Below, one piece after another: positions 9,601 through 18,200 of a stretch of 64,000 nucleotides of DNA (the first letter of the stretch is position 1; every line of letters begins with the position of its first letter). The position numbers and the translations under genes were made by a program. Origin of the DNA: Planctomycetota bacterium (GTDB taxonomy: Bacteria > Planctomycetota > PLA2 > JAEUHO01); assembly GCA_020851795.1 (NCBI GenBank), contig JADZCA010000117.1:72021-136020 (forward strand), read 5' to 3'. The notes beneath the pieces were generated by a model. The model was not told where the DNA came from. It was given only the letters and a program-made list of their open reading frames with translations, and did not search any database.

Positions 9601-12600
9601 GTTCCGACGGCGTCGTAGCTCGTCTGGCTGCCGTCGCCGAAGACGGGGTCCGCCGAGACGAAGCGCACCGTGACCGGGCCGAGCGGGGCGAAGCCGGTGC
9701 CGACCAGCGTGAACGTCGTGGGCGTCAGGCCCGCGGTCGCCACCGTCACGGGCGTCGTCGAGGCGATCGTCGGCCCGACGAAGGTCATCGTCGGCGCGCC
9801 GGCCGTCGGCGTGCACGAGCCGTTGGGGAGACGGACCGAGACCGTCGCGGTCGCGCTGCCCGTGCAGACCGCGGCGAGCGGCGAGAAGCCCGTGATGGTG
9901 GTCGCCGACGTGATCGTGCCGGTGACCGTGGTCTCGACCAGGGTCCCGTTGCCGAACGGCGAGCCCGAGGTCGCGGTGAACGTGACGAAGGCCGGCTGGC
10001 CGACGGGGCCGAAGCCCGCGCCGGTGACCGTGAACGCCTGCGACGAGGTGCTCGGGACGCTCGAGGGGACGAGCGCGCCCGAGACGGCGAACGACGGCGC
10101 GTTCATCGTGATCGCGCCGACCGCGGTCGACGTGCACGCGCCGCCCGTGAAGTGGACCGTCGCGGTGGCGGCGACCGAGCCGGCGCCGCACACGGTGGCG
10201 AGCGGCAGCGTGCCGGTCACGGTGGTCGCCGACGTGACGGTGCCGAGCACGATCACGTCCGACAGCGTCCCGCCGCCGAACGGGCGGGCGCCGCCGGAGG
10301 CGGCGAAGCGCACGTTGACCAGCGAGCCGACGGGCCCGAAGCCCGCGCCGTTGACCGTGAAGGTGGACGGCGAGGGGTTGCCGCCGTCGAAGGTCGCGGG
10401 CACGAAGCTCGACACCGTCGGCGCGCTGAAGGTCAGGAAGGTCGCGGCCGTCTGGACCTGCGTGCCGTCCTGGAAGGTCAGCCGCACCGCGGCGCCCACC
10501 GAGGCGCCCGGGCAGAGCGCGGCGAGCGGCGTGAAGCCGGTGATCTGCGTGCCACCGGCGTTGACCGTGCCGGGCACGTCGAACGTGGACAGTGTCGCGT
10601 TGCCGAACGGGGTCGCGCCGCCGTCGGCGACGAAGCGGACGAGCACCTCGGAGCCGGGCGGGGCGAAGTTCGTCCCCGTGATCGTGAAGGGCGTCGGGAC
10701 CGCGGCCAGGAACTGCGGGCCGGGCGTCGCGGCGATCGACGTGATCGTCGGCGCGTCGAAGCGGATCGCCTGCGCGGCGGAGGCTGCGCAGGACCCGCCG
10801 GGGAGCGTGACGCGCACCGACGCGAGCCGGTTGCTCGCGTTGCTCACGGTCACGTTGGGCGGCAGCACGGTGATCGTGGTCGCGCTGGTGATCTGCCCCT
10901 GCACGGGCGCGCTCTCGCGCTGCGTGCCGTCGGCGAAGAGGGGCGGCTGGGGCGCGGGGTCGGAGACGAAGACGACGGAGGCGAAGCCGCCGACCGGGCC
11001 GAAGCCCGTGCCGTTGATCGTGATCGCCGCCGGGTTCGTCGCGGAGACCACCGCGGGCGACGCGCCGTTGACGTTGGTCACCGTCGGGCCGGTGAAGGTG
11101 GCGGCGCCGGCCGCGGAGTCGGCGCAAGAGCCGTCCTGGAGCAGCACGCGCACCGAGGCCGTGACGTCGCCCGTGCCGCAGATCGCGACGAGCGGCGTCG
11201 TGCCGGCGACCTGCGTCCCGCCGGCGTTGACCACGCCGGGCACGTCGAAGGTCGCGGAGGTTCCGTTGGCGAACGGCGTCCCGCTCGACGCGACGAAGCG
11301 GACGGTCACCGACGAGCCGCCGGGACCGAAGTTCGTGCCGTTGACCTGGAACGCCGACGACACCGAGCCCACGAACGGCGTGCCGCCGACCGAAGTGATG
11401 CTCGGGGCGTCGAAGCGGATCGCCTGCGCGGGCGAGCTCGCGCACGCGCCGCCGGGCAGGCGGATGCGCAGCGAGGCGAAGCGCGACGCCGCGTCGCAGA
11501 CCGTCGCGTGGGGCGTGCGCACGGAGATCGTCGTCGAGGACGCGATGGTCCCCTGCACCGCGGCGCTCTCGAGCAGCGTGCCGTCCCCGAAGATCGCGGG
11601 GCCCGCCGGGTCGCTGACGAAGACGACCTCGACCGTGCCGCCGACCGGGCCGAAGCCCGTGCCGTTGACGGTGACCAGCGTCGGGACCGACGACGGCACG
11701 ACCGCGGGCGTGAGCCCGTTGACGTTGGTGACCGTCGGCGCGGTCCAGGAGATGGTCGTCGCGCCGGAGTCGGCGCACGAGCCGTCCTGGAAGGTGACGC
11801 GGAAGCTGGCGGTGACGCTCGCGACGCCGCACAGCGCGACGAGCGGCGTCGTGCCGGTGATCGTCGTGTTGCCGGTCACGGTGCCGGCGACGTCGAACTC
11901 CTGCGCGGTGCCGTTGGCGAAGGGCGCGCCCGCGCTCGCGCGGAAGCGGACGATGGCCTCCGAGCCGACCGGGCCGAAGTTGCTGCCCGTGATCTGGAAC
12001 GGCGTCGGCACGCCGCCGAGGATCGGGCCCGGCGGCACCGCGGCGATCGCCGTGATCGTCGGCGCGTCGTAGCGGATGACGTTGGCCGCCGAGGCCGCGC
12101 AGGAGCCGTTGGCGAGCTCGACGCGGATCGAGGCGAGGCGCGACGCGGCGCCGCACACCGTGGCGTGCGGCGGGCGCACGGTGATCGTCGAGGACGACGT
12201 GATCGTGCCGACCATGCCCGGGCTCTGGAACTGCGTGCCGTCGCCGAAGATCGGCGGGCCGGCGGGGTCGCTCAGGAACACGACGCGCGCCACGCCGCCG
12301 ACGGGGGCGAAGCCGGTGCCCGTGATCGTGATCGAGGTGGGCGGGTTCGACGCGGGGACGATCTCGGGCGCGCCCGCGGTCGGCGCCGTGATCGACGGCC
12401 CGGTCCACGTGACGAACGCGGCGGGCGACGCGACGCAGGAGCCGTCGGAGAGCGTGACGACGACCGACGCGGTGACGCCGCCGCCGCAGGCCGAGACCGT
12501 CGGCGCGGTGCCGACGACGGTCGTGCCGGTCGCGACGGTGCCCGCGACGTCGATCGCCGCGAGGCTGCCGTTGCCGAACGGCGTGCCCGAGTCCGCCACG

Positions 12601-14138
12601 AAACGGACCGTCACCGCCGAGCCGGCGGGCCCGAAGTTGGTGCCCGTCACGGTGAAGCTCGCCGCGGCCGTCGAGGCGATCGGCACCGGCGAGAAGGAGG
12701 TGAGCGTGGGGCCGTCGAACTGCACGTAGGCCGCCCCGGAGTCCACACAGGCCCCGCCGTAGGGCGAGAACACCCGCACGCCGGCGGTGCGGTTGGCGGC
12801 GCCGCACACGGTCACGAGCGGGGTCGTCGTGCGCACGGTCGTCGCGTTGAGCACGACGGCCGGCACGTCCACCGTCGCGGTCGTGCCGTCGTCGAACAGC
12901 AGCGCGCCGCCGTCGGCGACGAAGCGCACGATCGCCGGGGCGCCGACGGGCCCGAAGTTGGTGCCGGGGACGTCGAAGGTCGTGGCGACCGAGCCCGGCA
13001 CCGCGGCCGGCGTCGGCGCGCCGGTGATCGTGGGCGCGAGGAAGGTGAGGAACGCCGGCGCGGTGGTCACGCACGACGAGCCGTACGGCGCGACCACGCG
13101 CAGCGAGGCCGTGCGGCTCAGCACGCCGCACACCGCCGCGAGCGGGCTGCGCAGCTGGAGCGTGGTGCCGCCGGCCGAGACGATCGCGGGGACGTCGATC
13201 GTCTCCGCCGTGCCGTCGGAGAAGAGGTCGATGCCGCCGTCGGCCACGAAGCGGACGAGCGCGGTCGCGCCGTCCTGGCCGAAGCCCGTCCCGGTGACCG
13301 TGAACGCGGGGTCGGCCACGGCCGCCTGCAGCACCGGGGTCGAGACCCCGGTGATCGTGGGCGCGACGAAGGTGAGGAACGACGCGGCGCTCACCGGGGT
13401 GCAGCAGCCGTCGGGGAAGAGGAGCTGCGCGCTCGCCCCCACCGACGCGGACCCGCAGACGGTGGCGATCGGGGTCGTCCCCGTCACCGTCGTCGCGCCC
13501 GTCACGATGCCCTGCACGTCGGCGAACGGCTTCGTGCCGTCCTTGAACAGGTTGACGCCACCGTCGGCGGTCAGGCGGATCGTCACCGCGCCGCCCACCG
13601 GGGCGAAGCCGGTTCCGGTGATCGTGAACGGCGTCGGGATCGCGGCCGGGACGCTGGGCGCCGAGATCGACCCGATCGTCGGGGGGTTGACGGCGAAGGT
13701 GACGGCGCCCGAGCCGGCGACGGAGACGCCGCTCTCGAGGACGACCTCGATGGCCACGGTGACCGTGCCGACGCCGCACAGGACCATCGGCGGCACCGTC
13801 GCCGACAGCGTGGTGTCGCTCGTGACGATGCCCGTCGCGGTCGCGGTGTCGGAGGCGCCGCCGGCGAAGGGCGTCAGCCCACCCTGCGCGTGGAAGACGA
13901 CCGTGAACGTCGTGCCGCTGACCGACTGGAAGCCGGTCCCGGTGATCGTCATCGCCGTGGGCGCGCAGCCGTTGAGCACGGTCGGCGCGACCGACGAGAT
14001 CGTGATCGTGCCCGACCCCCCGTTGCCGCCGGAGCCGTTGCCGAGGCCACCTCCGCCGCCGGAGCCCCCGCAGGCGACGGAGGCGAGCATCGACACCGCG
14101 GCGAGAGCCGCGGTGAGCAGACGGAGCACGGGCCGCAT
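3654..14138 (-). CDS. Giant IPT/TIG-like Ig-repeat lipoprotein A with C-terminal propeller
   Basis: A 3,494-residue surface-type protein. Residues 1-24 form a signal peptide ending in S-V-A-C followed by a Gly/Ser linker, consistent with a lipoprotein although the lipobox is not ideal. I count about 29 tandem domains of about 105 residues, each with the pattern T-I-T-x-[30]-T-I-T-G-T-G-F-x-P-V-G, then V-R-F, D-G-T, V-x-G-T-V and a Cys-X17-Cys hairpin, as in IPT/TIG Ig folds. The last about 360 residues change to an NHL/YVTN-like propeller (A-V-N-G-A-T-V-Q-V-V-D-L). The ATG at 14138 is preceded by GGGAGGG, eight bases upstream. Paralogue B and a cyclophilin gene lie immediately upstream. Adhesion or surface structure is the likely role, by family analogy only. 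Confidence 0.88.
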   Translation of the reverse strand: MRPVLRLLTAALAAVSMLASVACGGSGGGGGLGNGSGGNGGSGTITISSVAPTVLNGCAPTAMTITGTGFQSVSGTTFTVVFHAQGGLTPFAGGASDTATATGIVTSDTTLSATVPPMVLCGVGTVTVAIEVVLESGVSVAGSGAVTFAVNPPTIGSISAPSVPAAIPTPFTITGTGFAPVGGAVTIRLTADGGVNLFKDGTKPFADVQGIVTGATTVTGTTPIATVCGSASVGASAQLLFPDGCCTPVSAASFLTFVAPTITGVSTPVLQAAVADPAFTVTGTGFGQDGATALVRFVADGGIDLFSDGTAETIDVPAIVSAGGTTLQLRSPLAAVCGVLSRTASLRVVAPYGSSCVTTAPAFLTFLAPTITGAPTPAAVPGSVATTFDVPGTNFGPVGAPAIVRFVADGGALLFDDGTTATVDVPAVVLNATTVRTTTPLVTVCGAANRTAGVRVFSPYGGACVDSGAAYVQFDGPTLTSFSPVPIASTAAASFTVTGTNFGPAGSAVTVRFVADSGTPFGNGSLAAIDVAGTVATGTTVVGTAPTVSACGGGVTASVVVTLSDGSCVASPAAFVTWTGPSITAPTAGAPEIVPASNPPTSITITGTGFAPVGGVARVVFLSDPAGPPIFGDGTQFQSPGMVGTITSSSTITVRPPHATVCGAASRLASIRVELANGSCAASAANVIRYDAPTITAIAAVPPGPILGGVPTPFQITGSNFGPVGSEAIVRFRASAGAPFANGTAQEFDVAGTVTGNTTITGTTPLVALCGVASVTASFRVTFQDGSCADSGATTISWTAPTVTNVNGLTPAVVPSSVPTLVTVNGTGFGPVGGTVEVVFVSDPAGPAIFGDGTLLESAAVQGTIASSTTISVRTPHATVCDAASRFASLRIRLPGGACASSPAQAIRFDAPSITSVGGTPFVGSVSSAFQVNGTNFGPGGSSVTVRFVASSGTPFANGTSATFDVPGVVNAGGTQVAGTTPLVAICGTGDVTASVRVLLQDGSCADSAAGAATFTGPTVTNVNGASPAVVSATNPAAITINGTGFGPVGGFASVVFVSDPAPQPPLFADGTQRESAPVQGQITSATTITVLPPNVTVSNASNRLASVRVTLPGGSCAASAAQAIRFDAPTITSIAATPGPQFLAAVPTPFTITGTNFAPPGSEVLVRFVADGGATPFGNATLSTFDVPGTVNAGGTQITGFTPLAALCPGASVGAAVRLTFQDGTQVQTAATFLTFSAPTVSSFVPATFDGGNPSPSTFTVNGAGFGPVGSLVNVRFAASGGARPFGGGTLSDVIVLGTVTSATTVTGTLPLATVCGAGSVAATATVHFTGGACTSTAVGAITMNAPSFAVSGALVPSSVPSTSSQAFTVTGAGFGPVGQPAFVTFTATSGSPFGNGTLVETTVTGTITSATTITGFSPLAAVCTGSATATVSVRLPNGSCTPTAGAPTMTFVGPTIASTTPVTVATAGLTPTTFTLVGTGFAPLGPVTVRFVSADPVFGDGSQTSYDAVGTVTSSTTISVTTPLARICTPSNTATASVRVLFANGSCADSSGAIVTFNGPVAGSVDGLPPITALNPTPILITGTNFPPVGTPVEVVFTAVSGTPFGAGTNREGHASGFVNPSGFIQVTPPLGDVCPPLTDLSASIALNFGSNRCLTQVPGTVTYRAPTFDALAVSTPANLPGSISITGQYFAAPGSVVTVGFSDTAVNGFAFDNASHRRTTVVGTVSAFNTITVASPPRPASCTANTVSAVDVVFSNFSCDYPVGGTVTFLAPTITSISDNVIETLTPAALTITGTNFGPTGVQVLVRWTSADLIFADGNEASIDLPGTVTSNTTITTVAPLARICPNTTSTADIRVVFPQGSCADSPSPFVTFPGPTFAPNTPSVAALNPGSLTITGASFPPVGTPTTVRLVTIGTPNNPRIFGSGTDRETLAYGVVSPANTVTVSLPTGSVCPPDTAVNVDARVTFGNGSCAEATAATVTYNAPTITTIGAVTRDATEPANLTVNGTNFPPVGTQVVVRFTAGAAYPQLFGNAGLVQAVVGTVTAATSITVRPPAAAVCELTTATASLDVNFGNDPCYYAVPGTFTYEGPAITTVAPNTITSLTAAAVTITGLRFGPTVPANTQVTVHWTSADPIFGDGTLTSVDLPGTIVSSTSITTLSPIARVCAGASSAASLRVIFPMGACATTGSGAANGGVTFQGPSITALAATVDALNPGSVTITGSSFPPVGTPISVTLVAPAGQRPFASGTQNQATVVTQVAPANSISVVLPIGDVPLASSPMTMTVGLDIGNSTCPSAAAGTIDYVAPAIATVGAPVLRDATAPASLAVTGTRFPAVGATAEVRFTSALPIFGNTSQTQTVVGTVTGAGTLTVTPPAAAVCELATADATLEVRFLGNSLFYAVPGTLRYQAPAVSSVVPAAVNAMTPQALTVNGLRFGPTASPTTQVTVRWTSADPIFGDGTLTSVDLPGTITSATTLTTTAPLARVCAGATSTATFRLIFAMGACADSGATAVTFTGPSVAAALSGNINAQNPGSVSVTLNNPPPVGTPIGVTLTAAGNALVFAAGTQAQAQVVGSAGAGGVVSIPLPIADLCTPGSSNAVSVTLDIGNSTCPATSAGTLTYQAPTFTSIGAVTASAGAPPAVLAVAGTNLPADGSPVTVRFTAAAGTPFAGGTQAQATVAGVVSGGGTTISVTPPAATLCETASVATSLEIVLRAGPCSYAVGGTLTYSRPSIAAGTFTTNPVAAASPPAETLSGVTNGPAYAAATAVTVRLTAAAPLFGDGTQSTADVAGVAAAGGGSVSFTPAAGRVCTGTVAVTVRVLYPDGTCSDTTTLTYTAPTLASLSPTTVDALAPVGITLSGANLPPNATVTVRFVAATGTPFESGTSAQAETTGVVDAGGTTITVANVPGASSCQVAATLSASVSVVLVNGCVVTPTTNTLTYTMPTVTSMTPNTLRARFTTGVSTINGANFGNVAVNTAVRVRFASNANVFADGTSNVFETTGFVGAGSTITTEVPDATICGAASAQASVTVFFPDGTCAGATNVLTYQAPQVAGAGATGFVPQNLAYDGSTPFTVIATAGNNDFTNLVGQAVQVEFSVAAGTPFRGGTSAFDVVPGTVASATTVTGSAPNVVAAASTIANVSVRVRFEDGTCTDLATTSYFRADNLLAVAGTGGLTLIATSAANPYGAAANTIVPGTPIAGASVGAGGVAIDPTLNKAFAVNGATVQVVDLAGPAATSGAGAPTLGAAALRPAITLPAAGAGMALDETAHRLYVISNNSFVVIDTRTDTVIATAPILAFGATTGGIVLDLPNRQALAPTNAPGIVRLDLDTQLTGGVVVVANVGAAVWTQTLALNPSSNQVFLTYDDPGIGADAVAAFDSADLTTNLWTTPLAPGTNPTGVIGVDATFSRVWIGQAGPNNVQSFVIITGVPAVAAGVANATFIVGPGSVADRAYVSDGANVNVIVSSTGAGLGAIVVAGAASEFTTSP

Positions 14139-14173
14139 GGCAATCCCTCCCTCGGACGCACGCAGGGGGCGGG

Positions 14174-14203
14174 ACTTTAGCGTCCGGGGGGAGGTCCGAT
14201 CAA
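14174..14203 (-). promoter_or_regulatory. Probable sigma-70 promoter of giant lipoprotein A
   Basis: On the minus strand TTGATC (14203-14198) and TAAAGT (14179-14174) are separated by 18 bases, with the -10 box 35 bases before the ATG. This A/T-rich island stands out in a very GC-rich spacer. The paralogue at 20938 has a similar arrangement (TTGATT, 16 bases, TAGACT). Confidence 0.55.
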
Positions 14204-14323
14204 GGCGGTTCCTAGGGACGGCGCCGCTTCGGTCGGCGCTGCTCGACCGCGCCCGATCCGACGACGGCGGGTGGTACGCTCCGCGGCGGCCCGGGGCCCG
14301 GTCGGGCACGAGGAGGTCGTCGG

Positions 14324-15091
14324 ATGGATCGCCCGTCGAGGTGGGTCTGCGTGGCGTGCGCGGTGCTCGCGGTCGGGGCGGCCGGGTGCGGCGACGACAA
14401 GCCCACCGGACCCGCGGGGGGCAAGCCCACGGCGCCCGACGCGGGGCCCGTGGCGCCCGTCGGCGCGCTCGTCGCGCGGGACCGGCCGTCGTCGGACCCC
14501 GGGATCGCCGACCTCCAGCAGAAGCTCTCGGCCTGGCGCCAGACCGGCCGCCTCGACACCGCCAAGGAGAACTGGCGCCTCTCGGTGCCGATGCGTCCGA
14601 CGGCCACCTTCGACCCGAAGAAGACCTACCTGTGGGTGCTCCAGACCGACCACGGGACGCTGCGCGTGCGGCTCTGGACCGAGAAGGCGCCCAAGCACGC
14701 GGCCAACGTCGCGTACCTGTCCCTCATCGGGTTCTACGACGGCCTGACGCTCCACCGGGTGATGAAGGGCAAGGAGATCGCCGGGGGCTGTCCGGTGGGC
14801 GACGGCCTCGGCACGCCGGGGTACGGCTTCGAGCCCGAGTACGGCGACGAGAAGGCCAACGCCCACGACCGCCGCGGCCTCGTCGCCTCCACCGGCATCG
14901 GCGGGGCCACCGACGACTCCAAGTTCCGGATCCTGCTCGGGCCCGACGCCGCTGAGAAGCCGCTCTCGACGGTGTTCGGCGAGGTCGTCGAGAGCGACAC
15001 GGTGCTCAGCGCGCTCGAGGCGCTCGGCACCGAGAAGGGCGTCCCCGCCCAGCGCGTCGTCATCCAGCGCGCCGACCTCGAGATCCGCTAG
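14324..15091 (+). CDS. Cyclophilin-type peptidyl-prolyl isomerase, lipoprotein
   Basis: A 255-residue protein. The N-terminus has a signal peptide with lipobox A-A-G-C at about residues 19-22, followed by an Asp/Lys/Pro-rich linker, so the enzyme probably sits membrane-anchored outside the cytoplasm. Residues about 100-250 form a compact bacterial cyclophilin domain: T-D-H-G-T-L-R-V-R-L-W, A-P-K-H-A-A-N-V-A-Y-L, F-Y-D-G-L-T-L-H-R-V, and a late F-G-E-V-V-E-S-D. The usual F-I-Q-G-G-D-P segment is altered to I-A-G-G-C-P-V, so activity is likely but not assured. The ATG has GGAGG seven bases upstream. The gene sits between the two giant, proline-rich Ig-repeat lipoproteins, which makes them plausible folding clients (inference). 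Confidence 0.88.
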   Translation: MDRPSRWVCVACAVLAVGAAGCGDDKPTGPAGGKPTAPDAGPVAPVGALVARDRPSSDPGIADLQQKLSAWRQTGRLDTAKENWRLSVPMRPTATFDPKKTYLWVLQTDHGTLRVRLWTEKAPKHAANVAYLSLIGFYDGLTLHRVMKGKEIAGGCPVGDGLGTPGYGFEPEYGDEKANAHDRRGLVASTGIGGATDDSKFRILLGPDAAEKPLSTVFGEVVESDTVLSALEALGTEKGVPAQRVVIQRADLEIR

Positions 15092-15117
15092 CCCGCCGGA
15101 TTCACGAGCCGCAGCAC

Positions 15118-15150
15118 GGTGCCAGGCACCGCGTTGCGGTGCCTGGCACC
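15118..15150. terminator. REP-derived hairpin between convergent genes, likely bidirectional terminator
   Basis: A perfect 15-3-15 stem-loop made of two head-to-head GGTGCC-N-GGCACC units (centres A and T) joined by GCGTTGC. It lies between the stop codons of the cyclophilin gene and giant lipoprotein B. Each half is itself a palindrome, so alternative foldings exist. It belongs to the same family as the RAYT-flanking palindromes. Confidence 0.65.
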
Positions 15151-15235
15151 GAGTTGCGGGTGGGAAAGAGCGACGCGCGCCGCGGGAGCCGCGGCGCGCG
15201 TCGGAAGAGAGCGAGAAGCCCTCGGAAGGCCCGCG

Positions 15236-18200
15236 TTACGGCGAGGTCGCCGCCGCGAACGTGCCACCCGCCGTCGCGACCGCACCGCCGACGTTGGCGT
15301 TCGTCGAGGTGTCGAAGGCCTGGGTCGTGCCGTTGACCAGCGGCATGAAGGCGCGGACCAGCGAAGCGTCCACCGCGATGTCCGTCGGGACGGCGACGAC
15401 GCCGAGCGCCGCGCCCGCCGCGGCGAACGCGCCGCCGTTCTGGATCGCCTGGATCTGCGCGACCCCCGCGGCGTGGAAGAACACCCGTGCGGTGTTCGGG
15501 CTGGCCGCCATCACGGCCGACGGGTTCGTGCCCGCCCCGAGCAGGACCGCGGCGGCCACGACCGACAGGTCGGACAGCTCGCGCACCTGGATCAGGTCGG
15601 CGTCAGCGGCATCCGCGTCGTTGAACGAGAGGAAGAGGAACCCCGCCGCCGCGTCGAGCGCGAGGCCGCCCGTCCAGTCCAGCGTGTTCACCGGGTTCGG
15701 CGCGCTGGAGGGGACGACGGTGATCGCGGTCCCGATGAGCCCGGAGAGCGTCGTGTCGAACACCGAGATCTGGTCCGCGCTGTTCGCCGCGGCGTTGATC
15801 CCGGGCACGAGCATGCGGTCGTTGGTCGGGTCCCACAGGATCCGGCCCGTCGGCACCGTGCCCGCCGGGAAGCCCAGCGCGAACGTCCGCACGACCGCGT
15901 TCGTCGCGAGGTCGATCACCGCCACCGTGTTGTTGCCCGTGTTGACCACCCACGCGCGGTTGTACTTCTCGTCCACCGCGACGCCCGCCAGCGTGCCCGC
16001 GATCGCGATCGAGGGCGTCGTCAGCAGCGCGGGGACCCCCGTGCCGGCCGTGGTGCCCGCGTTCATGTCGATGATGCGCACGGTGCCCGTCGCGCCCGTC
16101 GTCACGTACACGCGGCCCAGCTCCGGCGCGAAGTCGGCCGAGTTGGCGCCGGCCACCGCGACCGTCGTCGCCAGCGTCACGGCGTTCTCGTCGAGCAGGT
16201 AGACGTTGCCTCCGCCGGCGATCGCGGCGCGGTTGGTCGTGCGGAGGTAGGAGGTCGTCACGTTGTTGGTGCACGAGCCGTCCTCGAACTCCACGCGCAC
16301 GTTGACCGACGCGACGGTGTCCGCGGCGGCGTTCACCGCGGGCGCGACGCCCGTGACCGTCGTGGCGCTCGCGATCGTGCCGGGCACGGTCACGAAGGCC
16401 GACGTGCCGCCCTGGAAGGGCGTGCCCGCCGCGACCGAGAAGCGCACGTTCACCGTCGCGCCGACGGGCCCGAACTGGTTCGGGCTGGCGTTGAGCGACG
16501 TGATCGTGAACGCGCCGCCGGCGTAGGCGATGTTCTGCGGCGCGAAGCCGCCGGGCGCCGCCGCGAGCTGCGGCGCGTTGAACGTGATCGCGTTGGCGAG
16601 CACGTCGCACGACCCGTCCGGGAAGAGGACGCGCGCGTCGGCGTTCGCGCTCGCGACGCCGCACAGCGTGGCGGCGGGCAGCAGGAACTGGACGCTGTTC
16701 GCGGCGTTCACCGTGCCGGCCAGGTCGATCGTGTTCGACGTGCCGTCCGCGAACATCGCCGTCGTCGAGGTCAGACGGACCGTGACGACCGAGCCCGTCG
16801 CGAGGCCCGAGAAGTTCGTGCCGGTCAGCGTCGCCGTCGTCCCGACGGCGCTCGACGCCGACAGCGACGCCGGAGGCGCCGCGGCGTTCACCTGCGTGAT
16901 CGTCGGGCCGGTGTAGGCGAGCGAGTTCGTCACCGCGACGACGCACCCGTTGGCGAGGACGACGGAGAGCGCCGCCGTGCCCGTGACGTTGTCACCGCAC
17001 AGGAGCATGCCGGGCACCGAGAAGACGTCGATCCCCGTGCCGGTGCCGTTGACGAGCCCCGACGCCTCAGCCTGCGTGGAGGAACCGCCCTCATAGGGCG
17101 AGGTCCCACCGCTCTGCGCCAGGAAGCGGACCGTGACGTTCGCGTTCGGCGGGAGGTTCGTGCCCGTCAGCGTCGCGCTCGTGATGATCCCGGGCGCGAT
17201 CGCGTCCCGCGTCGTCGCGGCGGTCAGCGTCACGGTCGGCGCGTTGTACGTGTACGACGGCGCCGCGACGACGCAGCCGGCCGCGTTCGGGTTGCCGAAC
17301 TCGACCGACAGGTTGCCGGCGCTCGTCGCGCAGGTCGTCGCGACCGGCGGCGTCACGTTGTTGATCGCGCCGGCGGCGCCGCCGGTCGTCACCGTCGTGA
17401 ACTGCTCGAAGGTGCTCGACGTGCCGCCCGCGAAGATGGGCGACGCCGCCGACCAGTGCAGGACCACGGGAGTCCCGGCCGGCGGGAAGTTCGTGCCGGT
17501 GATGTTGGTGGCGGTCGGGTTGAACGCAGGGCCGTTGGTCACCGTGAGCGTGGTGACGGTCGGCGCGGCCCACGTCACGAACGCGACCGGCGAGTCGGCG
17601 CACGCGCCGTTGGGCATGTACACCCGGACCTGCGCCGTCGTGCCCACGCACACGCGCGCGAGCGGCAGCACGGTCGTGATCGTCGTCGCCGCGGTGATCG
17701 TGCCGGACACGTCGATCTGCGTGCTGGTGCCGTCCGCGAACACCGGGTTCGTCGCCGTGTAGCGGACGAGGACCTGCCCGCCGTTGGGCGCGAAGTTCGT
17801 GCCCGTGATCGTGTACGGGTTCGGCGTCCCCGGCGTGAGCGTGAAGTTGGTCGCGGCGAGGTTGTTCGTCGTGACGGTCGGCGCCTGGAAGGTCAGGCCG
17901 CCGGCGGACACGGCCGAGCACGAGCCGTTGGGCAGCACGACGCGGACGTCGGCGGCCACGTTGGCCGTGCAGGTCGAAGCGAGCGGCGAGAAGAACGTGA
18001 TCGTCGTGCCGCCGCCGCCGACCGTGCCCGTCACGGTCGTCTCGTACTGCGAGCCGTTGCCGAAGGGCGTCGAGGTCGGGGGCGAGCCCGCGATCGTCAG
18101 GCGCACCTGGGCGAGCGACCCGTTCGGGCCGAAGCCGGTGCCGGTGATCGTCACCGACGTCGGGATCGTCGCCGGGACCGTCGAGGGGGCGATCGTCGTG

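Noticed and set aside
4520..13000. Many GTGCCGGGCAC sequences inside the IPT genes, resembling the REP core
   Set aside because: They lie in frame and encode the recurrent V-P-G-T of the Ig repeats on the minus strand; they lack the longer REP arms.
771..14180. An open plus-strand frame of about 4,469 codons spanning the giant IPT gene
   Set aside because: It is the antisense shadow of a very GC-rich gene: Arg/Asp/Val-rich low-complexity sequence, no domain pattern, and the minus-strand frame shows a clear signal peptide, repeated Ig domains and a propeller.
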